Source: Hyphomicrobiales bacterium
GTDB lineage: Bacteria > Pseudomonadota > Alphaproteobacteria > Rhizobiales > Beijerinckiaceae
Length of the DNA stretch: 64,000 bases
Direction of reading: 5' to 3'
Assembly (NCBI GenBank): GCA_900466745.1
Contig: UBNE01000003.1
Coordinates: 62,001-126,000 of the forward strand
Shown: piece after piece, positions 37,951-46,598 of the stretch
How positions within the stretch are numbered: the stretch's first letter is position 1
Layout of the letters: every line of letters begins with the position of its first letter
The notes under the pieces: model-generated
What the model was told of the DNA's origin: nothing
Seen by the model: the letters and a program-made list of their open reading frames with translations, nothing else
Database searches by the model: none
Program-made: the position numbers and the translations under genes

Positions 37951-38063
37951 CGTCCGGGGCGAAGCGAAGCGCAGACCCGGCATCCATGCCTGAACTCTCG
38001 TCGGCAATGTCCCGGCACGGCTCCCGGATCGGCGCGGCTTCGCCGCCTGCCCGGGATGGCACG
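37951..38063. repeat. Diverged inverted-repeat element, family CGTCATCCCGGG (copy 1)
   Basis: Contains GGGGCGAAGCGAAGCGCAGA then CCCGGCATCCATGCC on one side and CGGCTTCGCCGCCTGCCCGGGATGGCAC on the other. It shares the GGGCGAAGCGAAGCGCAGAC core (inverted) with the cleaner copy at 42652-42762. It sits between livF and the PaaK-like gene. Confidence 0.6.
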
Positions 38064-38083
38064 GCCAGGGACAATGCGTGCCG

Positions 38084-38929
38084 CTATGACAGCCAGCGCT
38101 TGCGGCGCTTGTAGCTCTTCACCTCGCGGAAGGACTTCTTGTTGCCCTCGGCGACGCCGAGATAGAACTCCTTCACGTCCTCGTTCTCGCGCAGCATCCT
38201 CGCCTCGCCGTCCATGACGACGCGGCCGGTCTCCATGATGTAGCCATAGGTGGCATAGCGCAGCGCCATGTTGGTGTTCTGCTCGGCGACGAGGAAGGAG
38301 ACGCCCTCATCGGCATTGAGCCGGCGGACGATCTCGAAGATCTCCTCGACGATCTGCGGGGCCAGCCCCATGGAGGGCTCGTCGAGCAGGATCATCTTGG
38401 GGTTCGACATCATCGCCCGGCCGATGGCGCACATCTGCTGCTCGCCGCCGGAGGTGTAGCCGGCCTGGGAGGAGCGCCGCTGCTTCAGGCGGGGGAACAG
38501 CGTGTAGATCTTCTCGAGGTCGCGCCGGATCGCGGCGTTGCCGTCGCGGCGGGTGAAGGCGCCGGTCAGCAGATTCTCCTCGATCGAGAGATGGCCGAAG
38601 CAATGGCGGCCTTCCATCACCTGGATGCAGCCGCGCCGCACCAGCTCGTTGGGCGAAAGCGTGTCGACGCGCTCGCCGTCGAAGACGATCGAGCCCTTGG
38701 TGACCTCGCCGCGCTCGGCCTTGAGCAGGTTGGAGATCGCCTTCAGCGTCGTGGTCTTGCCGGCCCCGTTGGCGCCGAGGATCGCGACGATGCCCTTGCG
38801 CGGCACGGTGAGCGAAACGCCCTTCAGCACCAGCACGACATGGTCGTAGATGACCTCGATGTTGTTGAGCGACAGGATGGTGTCGCTCGTGGTCGTCGCG
38901 GCGGGCTTCTCGAGGGTAGAGGTGGACAT
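38084..38929 (-). CDS. livF: Branched-chain-type ABC transporter ATPase LivF
   Basis: One of two ATPases energising a HAAT-family importer at the inner membrane. It has 281 residues, slightly long because of a 15-residue N-terminal extension and a basic tail (SYKRRKRWLS). Walker A is GANGAGKTT, the signature YTSGGEQQMCAIGRA departs slightly from LSGGQ, and Walker B is MILLDEPSMGLAPQ. It pairs with LivG farther upstream in the same cluster (order G-H-M-K-F). Confidence 0.93.
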   Translation of the reverse strand: MSTSTLEKPAATTTSDTILSLNNIEVIYDHVVLVLKGVSLTVPRKGIVAILGANGAGKTTTLKAISNLLKAERGEVTKGSIVFDGERVDTLSPNELVRRGCIQVMEGRHCFGHLSIEENLLTGAFTRRDGNAAIRRDLEKIYTLFPRLKQRRSSQAGYTSGGEQQMCAIGRAMMSNPKMILLDEPSMGLAPQIVEEIFEIVRRLNADEGVSFLVAEQNTNMALRYATYGYIMETGRVVMDGEARMLRENEDVKEFYLGVAEGNKKSFREVKSYKRRKRWLS

Positions 38930-38938
38930 CGGTGCCTC

Positions 38939-39013
38939 CGGCAGTCGGCAATAGGCAGTCGGCAGTCGGGATCGGCAGGGTCTACTGCCGATTGCCCACT
39001 GCCGACTGCCGTC
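38939..39013. repeat. Nested inverted repeat of GGCAGTC units between livF and livK
   Basis: Repeats of GCAGTCGGCA / GGCAGTCGGCAGTC (38939-38968) face ACTGCCGATTGCCCACTGCC (38984 onward) to 39013. The stretch fills the 87-base gap between two genes of the operon and could form a hairpin that lowers expression of livF relative to livK. Confidence 0.7.
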
Positions 39014-39016
39014 AGA

Positions 39017-40348
39017 TCAGGACGACTTCTCGCAGGGCTCGGTGCGCTTCGGCCAGTTGCCGGCCTTCTCGACATAGTCCTTGGCGTTGGCGTCGACCAG
39101 CGGCTTGACCTGGTCCTCCAGCGGCGCGGTCCAGTCCGTGCTCTTCGTCCATTTCTTGCCGTCCCATTCGGAGACGAACATCTTGCTGTGGCCGGAATGG
39201 TCGGTGCAGGTGATCGTCGTCGGCGTGACGAAGCCGCCGAGCCCGATCTCCTTCAGCTTCGCCTCGGTGAGGTTGAGCGATTCCAGGCCGCGGCGCATGT
39301 CCTCGGCGTTGATCACCTTCTTGCCGGTGATCTTCTGGGCGTTGCGGATGCCCTCGACGACCAGCATCGAGTTGTAGACGCCGCGGTTGTAGAGCGCCTC
39401 GCCGACCTTGTCCTTCGGCGTCGTGCTCTTGCCCTTGTCGACCACGTATTTGAGGATGTCCTGCAGCGCCGGGGCGTCGGTGCCGCTCAGCGCCCAGCTC
39501 AGCGACTTGTAGCCCTTGGCCTGGTCGCCGCCGGCGCGGGCGTCGTCGTCGCCGCCGGCCCACCAGACGCCGACCATCTTGCCGATCGGGAAGTTGTTCT
39601 TGATCGCCTCCTTCACCGCGGTCGGGTTCATCGCGCCCCAGCCCTGGTTGTAGATGAAGTCCGGCCGGTCGCGGCGGATGCCGAGCCAGAGCGAGCTCTG
39701 GTTCTGCATGTCGGCGGCGGGCACCGGATAGAGCTTCAGCTCGAAGCCGTATTTCTTGGCGAGGCTTTCGAGCACCGGAATCGGCTCCTTGCCGAAGGGC
39801 GCGTCGAGATGGATCAGGCCGAGCTTCTTGCCCTTGAGCTTGTCGAAGCCGCCGAGTTGGTCGGCCATGTACTTCACCATGACGGAGGCGCCGTCCCAAT
39901 AGGTGAAGGGCGGGATGAAGACCCAGGGGAAGCTGTTGCCGTCGGCCGAGGCCGAAAGGCCGTAGGCCATCGACAGGATCGGGATCTTGTCGACATGGGC
40001 GCGCGGGATCGCGGCCAGCGTCGCGCCGGTCGACCAGGGCGAGTAGAGGATCGTGTTCTTCGACTTGGCCTGCTCGTAGCACTCGATCGACTTCTTGGTG
40101 TCGTAGCCGGTCTCGCACTCCTCATAGACGATCTTGACGCCGTTCACGCCGCCGTCGCGCTCGTTGATCATGGTGATGTAGTCGCGCATACCGTCGCCGA
40201 TCGGGATGCCGGAGCCGGAGAACGGGCCGGTGCGATAGGCGTTGTTGGCGAAATAGACGCTGTCCTGCGCCATGGCCGGGGCGGCGAGGGCGGTCGCCGC
40301 CAGCAAGGCCCCGAGCGCCGCACCCTTCATCAGCTTCCTGCTTGTCAT
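39017..40348 (-). CDS. ABC transporter substrate-binding protein (LivK-like)
   Basis: Periplasmic type I binding protein of 443 residues, larger than amino-acid LivK and nearer to those for aromatic acids or amides. Signal peptide MTSRKLMKGAALGALLAATALAAPAMA. The mature part begins SVYFANNAYRTGPFSGSGIP, with ILYSPWSTGATLAAIPRAH and LIHLDAPFGKEPIPVLESLA in the ligand domains and several C-terminal cysteines. The ligand cannot be read from sequence; the neighbouring CoA-ligase genes suggest an organic acid. Confidence 0.9.
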   Translation of the reverse strand: MTSRKLMKGAALGALLAATALAAPAMAQDSVYFANNAYRTGPFSGSGIPIGDGMRDYITMINERDGGVNGVKIVYEECETGYDTKKSIECYEQAKSKNTILYSPWSTGATLAAIPRAHVDKIPILSMAYGLSASADGNSFPWVFIPPFTYWDGASVMVKYMADQLGGFDKLKGKKLGLIHLDAPFGKEPIPVLESLAKKYGFELKLYPVPAADMQNQSSLWLGIRRDRPDFIYNQGWGAMNPTAVKEAIKNNFPIGKMVGVWWAGGDDDARAGGDQAKGYKSLSWALSGTDAPALQDILKYVVDKGKSTTPKDKVGEALYNRGVYNSMLVVEGIRNAQKITGKKVINAEDMRRGLESLNLTEAKLKEIGLGGFVTPTTITCTDHSGHSKMFVSEWDGKKWTKSTDWTAPLEDQVKPLVDANAKDYVEKAGNWPKRTEPCEKSS

Positions 40349-40449
40349 CGGTTCTCTCCGTTCGTTTCCTCCGGGCGGTTCCAGCCGTCCCGTTCTGCTT
40401 TCCGCCGGCGCTTCTGTCGTGCCGGTCGTTTCTTGGGCTCCGTCCCGGT

Positions 40450-41529
40450 TCAGTACGGGAAGGGCCATGTCCGCAATTTCTGCTTGCCGATCTGCCAGAG
40501 CCGGGCGAGGCCGTGCGGCTCGACGATCAGGAAGAAGATGATCAGCCCGCCGACCAGCATGTAGGTGACATGCTCGGCGGTGGCGCCCGAGAGCGGGATG
40601 CCGAGCGCCGGCAGACCGAATTTCAGCGCCGTCGGCAGCACCGAGAGGAAGGCCGCGCCGAAGAAGGAGCCGATCAGCGAGCCGAGTCCCCCGATGATGA
40701 CCATGAACAGGATGCTGAAGGAGAGGCGGATCGAGAACACGTCCGCCGCCTCGCCGCCGCCGTACCAGAGGAAAATCATCATCGCGCCGGCGACGCCGGC
40801 GAAATAGGAGGAGACGGCGAAGGCCATCAGCTTGGCGTTGAGCAGCTTGATGCCCATCAGCTCGGCGGCGATGTCCATGTCGCGCACCGCCATCCAGGAG
40901 CGGCCGAGCTTGCCGTGGACCAGGTTCGAGGCGAACCAGGTCAGCACCACGACGAGGCCGAGGCAGACGAAATAGCGCGTCTCCGGCGTCGCGGAGGCGC
41001 CCGTCAGCGGAATGTCGAACAGCGTGCGCTGCGGCACCTCGATGGCGCCCGAGGCGTTGTAGTTGAACAGCCAGGGAATGCGCACGAAGGCCCATTGCAG
41101 GAAGAACTGGGCGGCGAGCGTCGCGACGGCGAGATAGAAGCCCTTGATCCGCAGCGAGGGCAGGCCGAAGAGCACGCCGATGCCGGCCGAGAACAGCCCC
41201 GAGAGCAGGATCAGGACGATGATGTTCACGTCGGGGAAGAGCGTGGTCAGCTTGTAGCAGGCATAGGCGCCGACCCCCATGAAGGCGGCGGTGCCGAGCG
41301 AGATCAGCCCGGTATAGCCGGTGAGGATGTTGAGCCCGATCGCCGCCAGAGAGAGCACGAGGAAGGGGATCATCACCGAGGCGATGAAGAAGTCGCTGCC
41401 GAAGAAGGGGATCGCGACGAAGGCGATGGCCAGGATGACGGCGATGCCGATCCGGTCTTCCCGCAGCGGGAAGACGGCCATGTCCGCGGCATAGCTGGAT
41501 TTGTACTGGCCGGCCTCGCGGTAGAGCAT
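40450..41529 (-). CDS. livM: ABC transporter permease LivM
   Basis: Inner-membrane permease of 359 residues with about ten helices. N-terminal MLYREAGQYKSSYAADM and signatures IGLNILTGYTGLISLGTAAFMGVGAY, LRIKGFYLAVATLAAQFFLQW and VIIGGLGSLIGSFFGAAFL are those of LivM-type subunits. It works with LivH, encoded 13 bp upstream. C-terminal WQIGKQKLRTWPFPY is typical of this subgroup. Confidence 0.94.
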   Translation of the reverse strand: MLYREAGQYKSSYAADMAVFPLREDRIGIAVILAIAFVAIPFFGSDFFIASVMIPFLVLSLAAIGLNILTGYTGLISLGTAAFMGVGAYACYKLTTLFPDVNIIVLILLSGLFSAGIGVLFGLPSLRIKGFYLAVATLAAQFFLQWAFVRIPWLFNYNASGAIEVPQRTLFDIPLTGASATPETRYFVCLGLVVVLTWFASNLVHGKLGRSWMAVRDMDIAAELMGIKLLNAKLMAFAVSSYFAGVAGAMMIFLWYGGGEAADVFSIRLSFSILFMVIIGGLGSLIGSFFGAAFLSVLPTALKFGLPALGIPLSGATAEHVTYMLVGGLIIFFLIVEPHGLARLWQIGKQKLRTWPFPY

Positions 41530-41542
41530 GTCGTCCGGCTCC

Positions 41543-42616
41543 TCAGATGCGTTCGATGATCTTGTCGCCGAAGAGACCCTGCGGCCGGAACAGCAGGAAA
41601 CCCAGGGCGATGAAATAGGCGAGCCAGCTCTCGATGCCGCCGCCGACCAGCGGCCCCCAGTAGAACTCGCCGAGCTTCTCGCCGATGCCGATGATCAGGC
41701 CGCCGACGATGGCGCCCGGGATCGAGGTGAAGCCGCCGAGGATCAGCACGGGCAGGGCCTTCAGCGCCACGATCTCCAGCGCGAAGGAGACGTCCGAGCG
41801 CGCGCCCCACATGATGCCGGTGATCAGCGCGACGATGCCGGCGGTGAACCAGACGATGACCCAGATCTGGTTGAGCGAGATGCCGACCGAGAGCGCCGCC
41901 TTGTGGCTGTCGGCGACGGCACGCAGGGCGCGGCCGATGCGGGTGTATTGGAAGAACAGGGCGAGCAGTCCGATCATCAGCGAGGCGATGACGGCCGCCG
42001 CGATGTCGATCTTCTGGAGCGAGACCAGACCGCCGAGAATCTGCAGGTCGAGCGCGCCCCTTGGCAGATAGAGCTGATCGGCGATCATCTGCTTGGGATT
42101 GCCGCCGAACAGCGCCTCGCCGAAGCCGATCAGGAAATAGGTGATGCCGAAGGTCGCCATGAACAGGATGATGTCCGGCTGGTTGACCAGTGGCCTGAGC
42201 ACGACGCGCTCGATGGCGAGGGCGAGCACGAACATCACGCCGAGCGTCAGGATCACGGCGAGGAAGGCCGGGACGCCCTTCTCGTAGAGGCCGACCAGCG
42301 TCAGCGCCGCGAACACCACCATGATGCCCTGGGCGAAGTTGAACACGCCCGAGGCCTTGAAGATCAGCACGAAGCCGAGCGCGATCAGGGCATAGAGCAC
42401 GCCGGCGACGAGGCCCTCCCAGATCGTCTGCACCAGCAGGTCCGGCGCCTGCGCCATCTGCTGGAAGGGGTCGACGAAGATGGCGTAGAGCGTGTTCGAG
42501 GAATCGAAGCGAATGCCGATGGCGAGCGCCGCGACGATCGCGACGAGGACCAGGGCGAACTTGACCAGCGGGCTGGCGAGGAGATTCGGCGCGGGGCGGG
42601 TGGCGATGTCGCTCAT
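41543..42616 (-). CDS. livH: ABC transporter permease LivH
   Basis: Partner permease of 357 residues. A longer-than-usual N-terminus (about 60 residues, MSDIATRPAPNLLASPL with one extra helix) precedes the standard domain: GLVAGVLYALIALGFVLIFKASGVFNFAQG, LRAVADSHKAALSVGI, and LGGFTSIPGAIVGGLIIGIGE. Forms the translocation path with LivM. Separated from livG by an inverted-repeat element. Confidence 0.94.
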   Translation of the reverse strand: MSDIATRPAPNLLASPLVKFALVLVAIVAALAIGIRFDSSNTLYAIFVDPFQQMAQAPDLLVQTIWEGLVAGVLYALIALGFVLIFKASGVFNFAQGIMVVFAALTLVGLYEKGVPAFLAVILTLGVMFVLALAIERVVLRPLVNQPDIILFMATFGITYFLIGFGEALFGGNPKQMIADQLYLPRGALDLQILGGLVSLQKIDIAAAVIASLMIGLLALFFQYTRIGRALRAVADSHKAALSVGISLNQIWVIVWFTAGIVALITGIMWGARSDVSFALEIVALKALPVLILGGFTSIPGAIVGGLIIGIGEKLGEFYWGPLVGGGIESWLAYFIALGFLLFRPQGLFGDKIIERI

Positions 42617-42651
42617 GGGTTCGCTTCCTTGCGCCTCGACCCAAACGCGCG

Positions 42652-42762
42652 GTCATCCCGGACAAGCCACGAAGTGGCGCCGATCCGGGATCCATGCCTG
42701 AGCCCTTCCGGAAAGGCTCCGGCATGGATCCCGGGTCTGCGCTTCGCTTCGCCCGGGATGAC
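42652..42762. repeat. Inverted-repeat element, family CGTCATCCCGGG (copy 2)
   Basis: GTCATCCCGG at 42652 and CCGGGATGAC ending at 42762 are exact inverses; inside, GGATCCATGCCTGAGCC and GGCTCCGGCATGGATCC pair nearly perfectly. It lies within the 175-base gap between livG and livH, so transcription of the operon must pass through it. Confidence 0.8.
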
Positions 42763-42791
42763 GGCATGGGTTTGAAGACCGGAGAGGCTCA

Positions 42792-43607
42792 TCAATGCGC
42801 CACTCCCAGATAGGCGTCGATGACCTTCTGGTCGCGCTTGACCTCGTCGGGCGTGCCGTCGGCGATCTTGCGGCCGTATTCGAGCACGACGACGCGGTCG
42901 GAGAGGTCCATCACCACCCCCATATCGTGCTCGATCAAAGCGATGGTTGTGCCGAACTGGTTGTTCACGTCGAGGATGAAGCGGCACATGTCCTCCTTCT
43001 CCTCGAGGTTCATGCCGGCCATCGGCTCGTCGAGCAGCAGCAGCTCCGGCTCCATGGCGAGCGCGCGGCCGAGCTCGACGCGCTTCTGCAGGCCGTAGGG
43101 CAATTTGCCGACCGGCAGCTTGCGGATGGGCTCGATCTGCAGGAAGTCGATGATGTCCTCGACGACGCGGCGATGCGCGATCTCCTCTTGCATCGCCGGG
43201 CCGTGGCGCAGCGCCTGCCAGAAGAAGTTCTTCCGCATCTTGAGGGTGCGCCCGGTCATGATGTTGTCGAGCGTCGACATGCCCTTGAACAGCGCGACGT
43301 TCTGGAAGGTGCGGGCGATGCCGCCGGCGGCGGCGCGATGCGGGCGCATCTTGGCGCGGCGCTCGCCCTTGAAGACGACGCGGCCTTCCTGCGGCTGGTA
43401 GAAGCCGTTGATGCAGTTGAGCATCGACGTCTTGCCGGCGCCGTTGGGGCCGATGATGGCGCGGATCTCGCCCTTGCGGATGTCGAAGGAGACGTCGGTG
43501 ATCGCCTTCACGCCGCCGAAGCGCAGCGAGATGTTCTCGACCGAGAGCAGGACCTCGCCCTTCTCGCGGATCGGTGTGCCGGTCACGTTGATAGGTTCCG
43601 CGTTCAT
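42792..43607 (-). CDS. livG: Branched-chain-type ABC transporter ATPase LivG
   Basis: Second ATPase of the importer, 271 residues. It has ISLRFGGVKAITDVSFDI, Walker A GPNGAGKTS, PHRAAAGGIARTFQNVALF, signature LPYGLQKRVELGRALA and Walker B LLLLDEPMAGMN, all of LivG type. The last four bases of the acyl-CoA synthetase gene overlap its start (ATGA), so the two are translationally coupled. Confidence 0.95.
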   Translation of the reverse strand: MNAEPINVTGTPIREKGEVLLSVENISLRFGGVKAITDVSFDIRKGEIRAIIGPNGAGKTSMLNCINGFYQPQEGRVVFKGERRAKMRPHRAAAGGIARTFQNVALFKGMSTLDNIMTGRTLKMRKNFFWQALRHGPAMQEEIAHRRVVEDIIDFLQIEPIRKLPVGKLPYGLQKRVELGRALAMEPELLLLDEPMAGMNLEEKEDMCRFILDVNNQFGTTIALIEHDMGVVMDLSDRVVVLEYGRKIADGTPDEVKRDQKVIDAYLGVAH

Positions 43608-45583
43608 GCTGCCCTCGCCGAGGCCGGCGCCTCCTGAGCGACGGGATAGGTCCTGGCTTCGCGGACCTTGACGCGGGCCGAGATCACGCCCTTGCGCCCG
43701 TCCTCGAAGGTGACCTCGGTCGAGATGTCGGCGGCTTCCGAGCCGTCATAGAGGGCCGTCACCAGCGGGGCGTAGCGCTCGGCGATGAAGCCGCGGCGGA
43801 CCTTCTGGGTGCGGGTCAATTCGCCGTCGTCGGCGTCGAGCTCCTTGTGCAGGATGAGGAAGCGCTTGATCTGCGCGCCGCCCATCATCGGCTCGTTGGC
43901 CAGCGAGCGATTCACCTCGTCGACGTGCCTGGCGATCATGTCGTAGACGAGGTCGTGGCCGGCGAGCTCCTGATAGGAGGCGTAGACGACGTTGTTGCGC
44001 TCGGCCCAGTTGCCCACCGCCGTCAGGTCGATGTTGAGCGCGACGGTGACGTAGTCGCGGCCCTGGCCGAAGGCGACCGCCTCCTTGATGTTCGGATAGA
44101 ATTTCAGCTTGTTCTCGATGTATTTCGGCGGGAAGAGCTCGCCGCTGGCGAGCTTGCCGACATCCTTGGCGCGGTCGATGATCTTGAGGTGGCCGCCCTC
44201 GTCGAAGAAGCCGGCATCGCCGGAGCGGACATAGCCGTCGGCCGTCATGGTCTCCGCCGTCTTCTCGGGGTCCTTGTAGTAGCCGCCGAAGATCGAGGGC
44301 GAGCGGTAGAGCACCTCGCCATTGTCGTCGATGCGGATCTCGACCAGCGGCGCCGGCTTGCCGACCGTGTCGGCCTTGATCTCGCCGTTCGGCTGCATGG
44401 TGATGTAGACCCCGGCCTCGGTCTGGCCGTAGAGCTGCTTCAGGTTGACGCCGATCGAGCGGTAGAAGCGGAAGAGCTCGGGGCCGATCGCCTCGCCCGC
44501 CGTGTAGCCGACCTTGATGTTGGTCAGGCCGAAGCGGTTGCGCAGCGGCCCGTAGACCAGGATGTCGCCGAGCCTGTAGAGCAGCCGGCCCTTCAGCGGC
44601 ACGCTCTCGCCGTTCAGGATCTGCTCGCCATAGCGCTTCGCCACATCGAGGAAATAGTGGAACATCCTGCGCTTCAGGCGGCCCGCATCCTCCATGCGCA
44701 CCATGGTGATGGTCAGCATCGTCTCGAAGACGCGCGGCGGAGCGAAGGCGTAGGTGGTGCCGACCTCGCGGCGGTCGTCGATGACGGTGTCGGGGCTCTC
44801 CGGGCAGTTGACGCAGAAGCCCGCCAGCATCGCCTGCGCATAGGAGAAGACGTGGTCGCCGACCCAGGCGATCGGCAGATAGGCGATGACCTCGTCGCTG
44901 TCGTTGAGCCCGTCGAAGCCGCAGCCGATCTCGGCGGCGATCAGGACGTTGTAATGCGAGAGCATCACGCCCTTCGGCCGCCCGGTGGTGCCCGAGGTAT
45001 AGAGGATGATCCCGAGATCGGAGCCCTGGCCCTGCTCCATCTCGCTCTGGAGCGCGGCCGCGGCCTGCGGGTCCCGCAGCGCCCCGGCGCCGGCCTGCAT
45101 CACCGCCTCGATGGCGTGGAGCTTGCTGTGGTCGTAGTCGCGCAGGCCCCGCGGCTCGTCATAGAGCATGTGCCTGAGATGCGGCAGGCGGTCGGCGATG
45201 GAGAGGATCTTGTCGACCTGCTCCTGGTCCTGCACCACGGCGAAGACGGCTTCGGCATGGTCGAGGACATAGGCCATCTCATCGGCGACGCTGTCGGCAT
45301 AGACCGGCACGGGGATGGCGCCGAGCCACTGGGCCGCGCACATCGACCAGTAGAGCCGCGGACGGTTGTAGCCGACGATCGCGACCTTCTCGCCGCGCTT
45401 CAGCCCGAGATCCTGAAGCCCCTTGGCGAAGCTGCGGACATGATCGGCGACCTCGGCCCAGGTCCAGGACTGCCAGATGCCGAGATCCTTGTGCCGATAG
45501 GCCACGCGCCCGGCGCGTTCGCGGGCGTTGCGCAACAGCAATTTCGGAAAGGTATCCGCCTCACCGGCGGTTCCGTTCGCCAC
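43604..45583 (-). CDS. AMP-dependent acyl-CoA synthetase (long-chain type)
   Basis: Activates a carboxylic acid to its CoA thioester through an acyl-adenylate. It has 659 residues. The adenylation P-loop YTSGTTGRPKG is at 195-205, LYGQTEAGVYIT near 395, and the hinge DGYVRSGDAGFFDEGGHLKIIDRAKD near 455. The length and the long C-terminal part resemble long-chain fatty-acid-CoA ligases, yet this type commonly sits inside Liv-type importer operons, where the substrate may be an imported aromatic or branched acid. First gene of the importer operon, coupled to livG. Confidence 0.92.
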   Translation of the reverse strand: MANGTAGEADTFPKLLLRNARERAGRVAYRHKDLGIWQSWTWAEVADHVRSFAKGLQDLGLKRGEKVAIVGYNRPRLYWSMCAAQWLGAIPVPVYADSVADEMAYVLDHAEAVFAVVQDQEQVDKILSIADRLPHLRHMLYDEPRGLRDYDHSKLHAIEAVMQAGAGALRDPQAAAALQSEMEQGQGSDLGIILYTSGTTGRPKGVMLSHYNVLIAAEIGCGFDGLNDSDEVIAYLPIAWVGDHVFSYAQAMLAGFCVNCPESPDTVIDDRREVGTTYAFAPPRVFETMLTITMVRMEDAGRLKRRMFHYFLDVAKRYGEQILNGESVPLKGRLLYRLGDILVYGPLRNRFGLTNIKVGYTAGEAIGPELFRFYRSIGVNLKQLYGQTEAGVYITMQPNGEIKADTVGKPAPLVEIRIDDNGEVLYRSPSIFGGYYKDPEKTAETMTADGYVRSGDAGFFDEGGHLKIIDRAKDVGKLASGELFPPKYIENKLKFYPNIKEAVAFGQGRDYVTVALNIDLTAVGNWAERNNVVYASYQELAGHDLVYDMIARHVDEVNRSLANEPMMGGAQIKRFLILHKELDADDGELTRTQKVRRGFIAERYAPLVTALYDGSEAADISTEVTFEDGRKGVISARVKVREARTYPVAQEAPASARAA

Positions 45584-45702
45584 GATTGCGTTCTCCCTGT
45601 CGAGTCGCCGTCCGTCGCGGCGACTTCAATGCGGGCCGTTGAGGCCTCGTTCTCATGCAAGCCTTGCAGGCGCCCCGCATCTTCGCAAGGAGGTGCTTGA
45701 CA

Positions 45703-45730
45703 GACAATTCTCCTTTTGGTGACTATTGTC
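45703..45730. promoter_or_regulatory. Weak operator candidate upstream of the ligase-importer operon
   Basis: GACAAT (45703-45708) and ATTGTC (45725-45730) are exact inverses around 16 AT-richer bases, 120-147 bp upstream of the acyl-CoA synthetase start. It is the only AT-rich patch in the region, so the operon promoter is probably here. Confidence 0.3.
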
Positions 45731-46133
45731 CCGCCGAAGTTCGCGCCGGAGAATTATTCTCGCGCAACGAGCGCTTTTCCTTCAATCTTTTCAGCCTCTT
45801 GGTTCGCCGCTCCGGCGCCGCTTGCTCATGTGCAAAGCCCGCCCTCCGGGAAGGGCGGCGGGCTTTCGGAAACCGGATCGGGCCGGTTCCGTCGCGGTGA
45901 TGGTGCCGGCGCTGGGCGTGGTGCGGCGGTCCGCGGCGATGGTGCCGGTGGCTGCAGGAGCCATGATGACGATAGACGCGCCGGTGCTCCATGCGGTGGC
46001 GCGCCTATGCGGCCGGCAGCTTGTCCAGCGTGGCGCCGAGCGCCGCCGGCGGCGCGCTCTGCGGCGCGGCGCTGGCCGGGCTCGCGGCGAAAGCGGCCAG
46101 GGCCGGGCCGGCGGCAATCAGAAGCCTGCGCAT
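45723..46133 (-). pseudogene. Small secreted His/Arg-rich protein split by an in-frame TAG
   Basis: An ATG at 46133 with an AAGGAAG site opens a signal peptide, MRRLLIAAGPALAAFAASPASA, then APQSAPPAALGATLDKLPAA, and stops at a TAG (46005-46007) after 42 residues. The same frame resumes directly as a His/Arg-rich segment (HRMEHRRVYRHHGSCSHRHH) to 45723. Short rhizobial secreted proteins often combine such parts, so TAG may be a nonsense change of a Trp or Tyr codon. A hairpin at 45834-45866 lies in the second part, so the true C-terminus may be earlier. Sequencing error or a genuine 42-residue peptide are alternatives. Confidence 0.45.
45834..45866 (-). terminator. Hairpin with AAAGCCCGCC arms
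   Basis: AAAGCCCGCC (45834-45843) and GGCGGGCTTT (45857-45866) are exact inverses with further pairing of CCTCC/GGAAGG inside. The arm ends in TTT on both strands, so it can terminate in either direction. It is downstream of the split secreted-protein gene. Confidence 0.7.
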
Positions 46134-46217
46134 CGAACGTTTCTTCCTTGCATCCTTCGGTCCGCGCAGGAAGCAGGCCGGAGCGGAAGGGAGCTGAACG
46201 CCGCGTTCGGCCGGCGT

Positions 46218-46430
46218 TCAGCCGTCGTGGCGGGCGGCTGCCCTCTGCCAGGCGAGCCGGTGCAGTTGCGCCTCGCGCAGGGAGAGGATGCGGACCCTGA
46301 CCGGCCTGACCGGCTTCATCGCCTCATGCCAGGCCGCCAAGGCGTGCCGGACGATCTGCGCCTGCCGTGCGGCATAGCCCGCCAGCCGGTCGTCGATGCG
46401 CTTCACGATCTTTCCCAAAAGGCCGGACAT
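46218..46430 (-). CDS. Small hypothetical protein
   Basis: A 70-residue basic protein starting MSGLLGKIVKRIDDRLAGYA, with AAWHEAMKPVRPVRVRILSLRE in the middle. It has a good ribosome site (AGGAGGAT) nine bases before the ATG. No family is recognised; the first half looks like an amphipathic helix, and there is no signal peptide. It lies between the split secreted-protein gene and the Crp/Fnr gene on the same strand. Confidence 0.5.
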   Translation of the reverse strand: MSGLLGKIVKRIDDRLAGYAARQAQIVRHALAAWHEAMKPVRPVRVRILSLREAQLHRLAWQRAAARHDG

Positions 46431-46598
46431 CTCGGTCGATCCTCCTCCGCCCGCGGCGGCTTTCCATATCAACGCGCGAAACGGGATTTGGTGCCGTCGC
46501 GCCGTTGCGCAAGCGGCCGGGCATCCCGCCTTGGTCCACCGCTGTGATCTTGCATCGGCTTTTCCCGAAGACCGCGCTCCGCTTTCCGGACCGATGCT

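Noticed and set aside
45694-45700. TTGACA-like -35 box on the plus strand
   Set aside because: No -10 element at 16-18 bp and no gene on the plus strand downstream.
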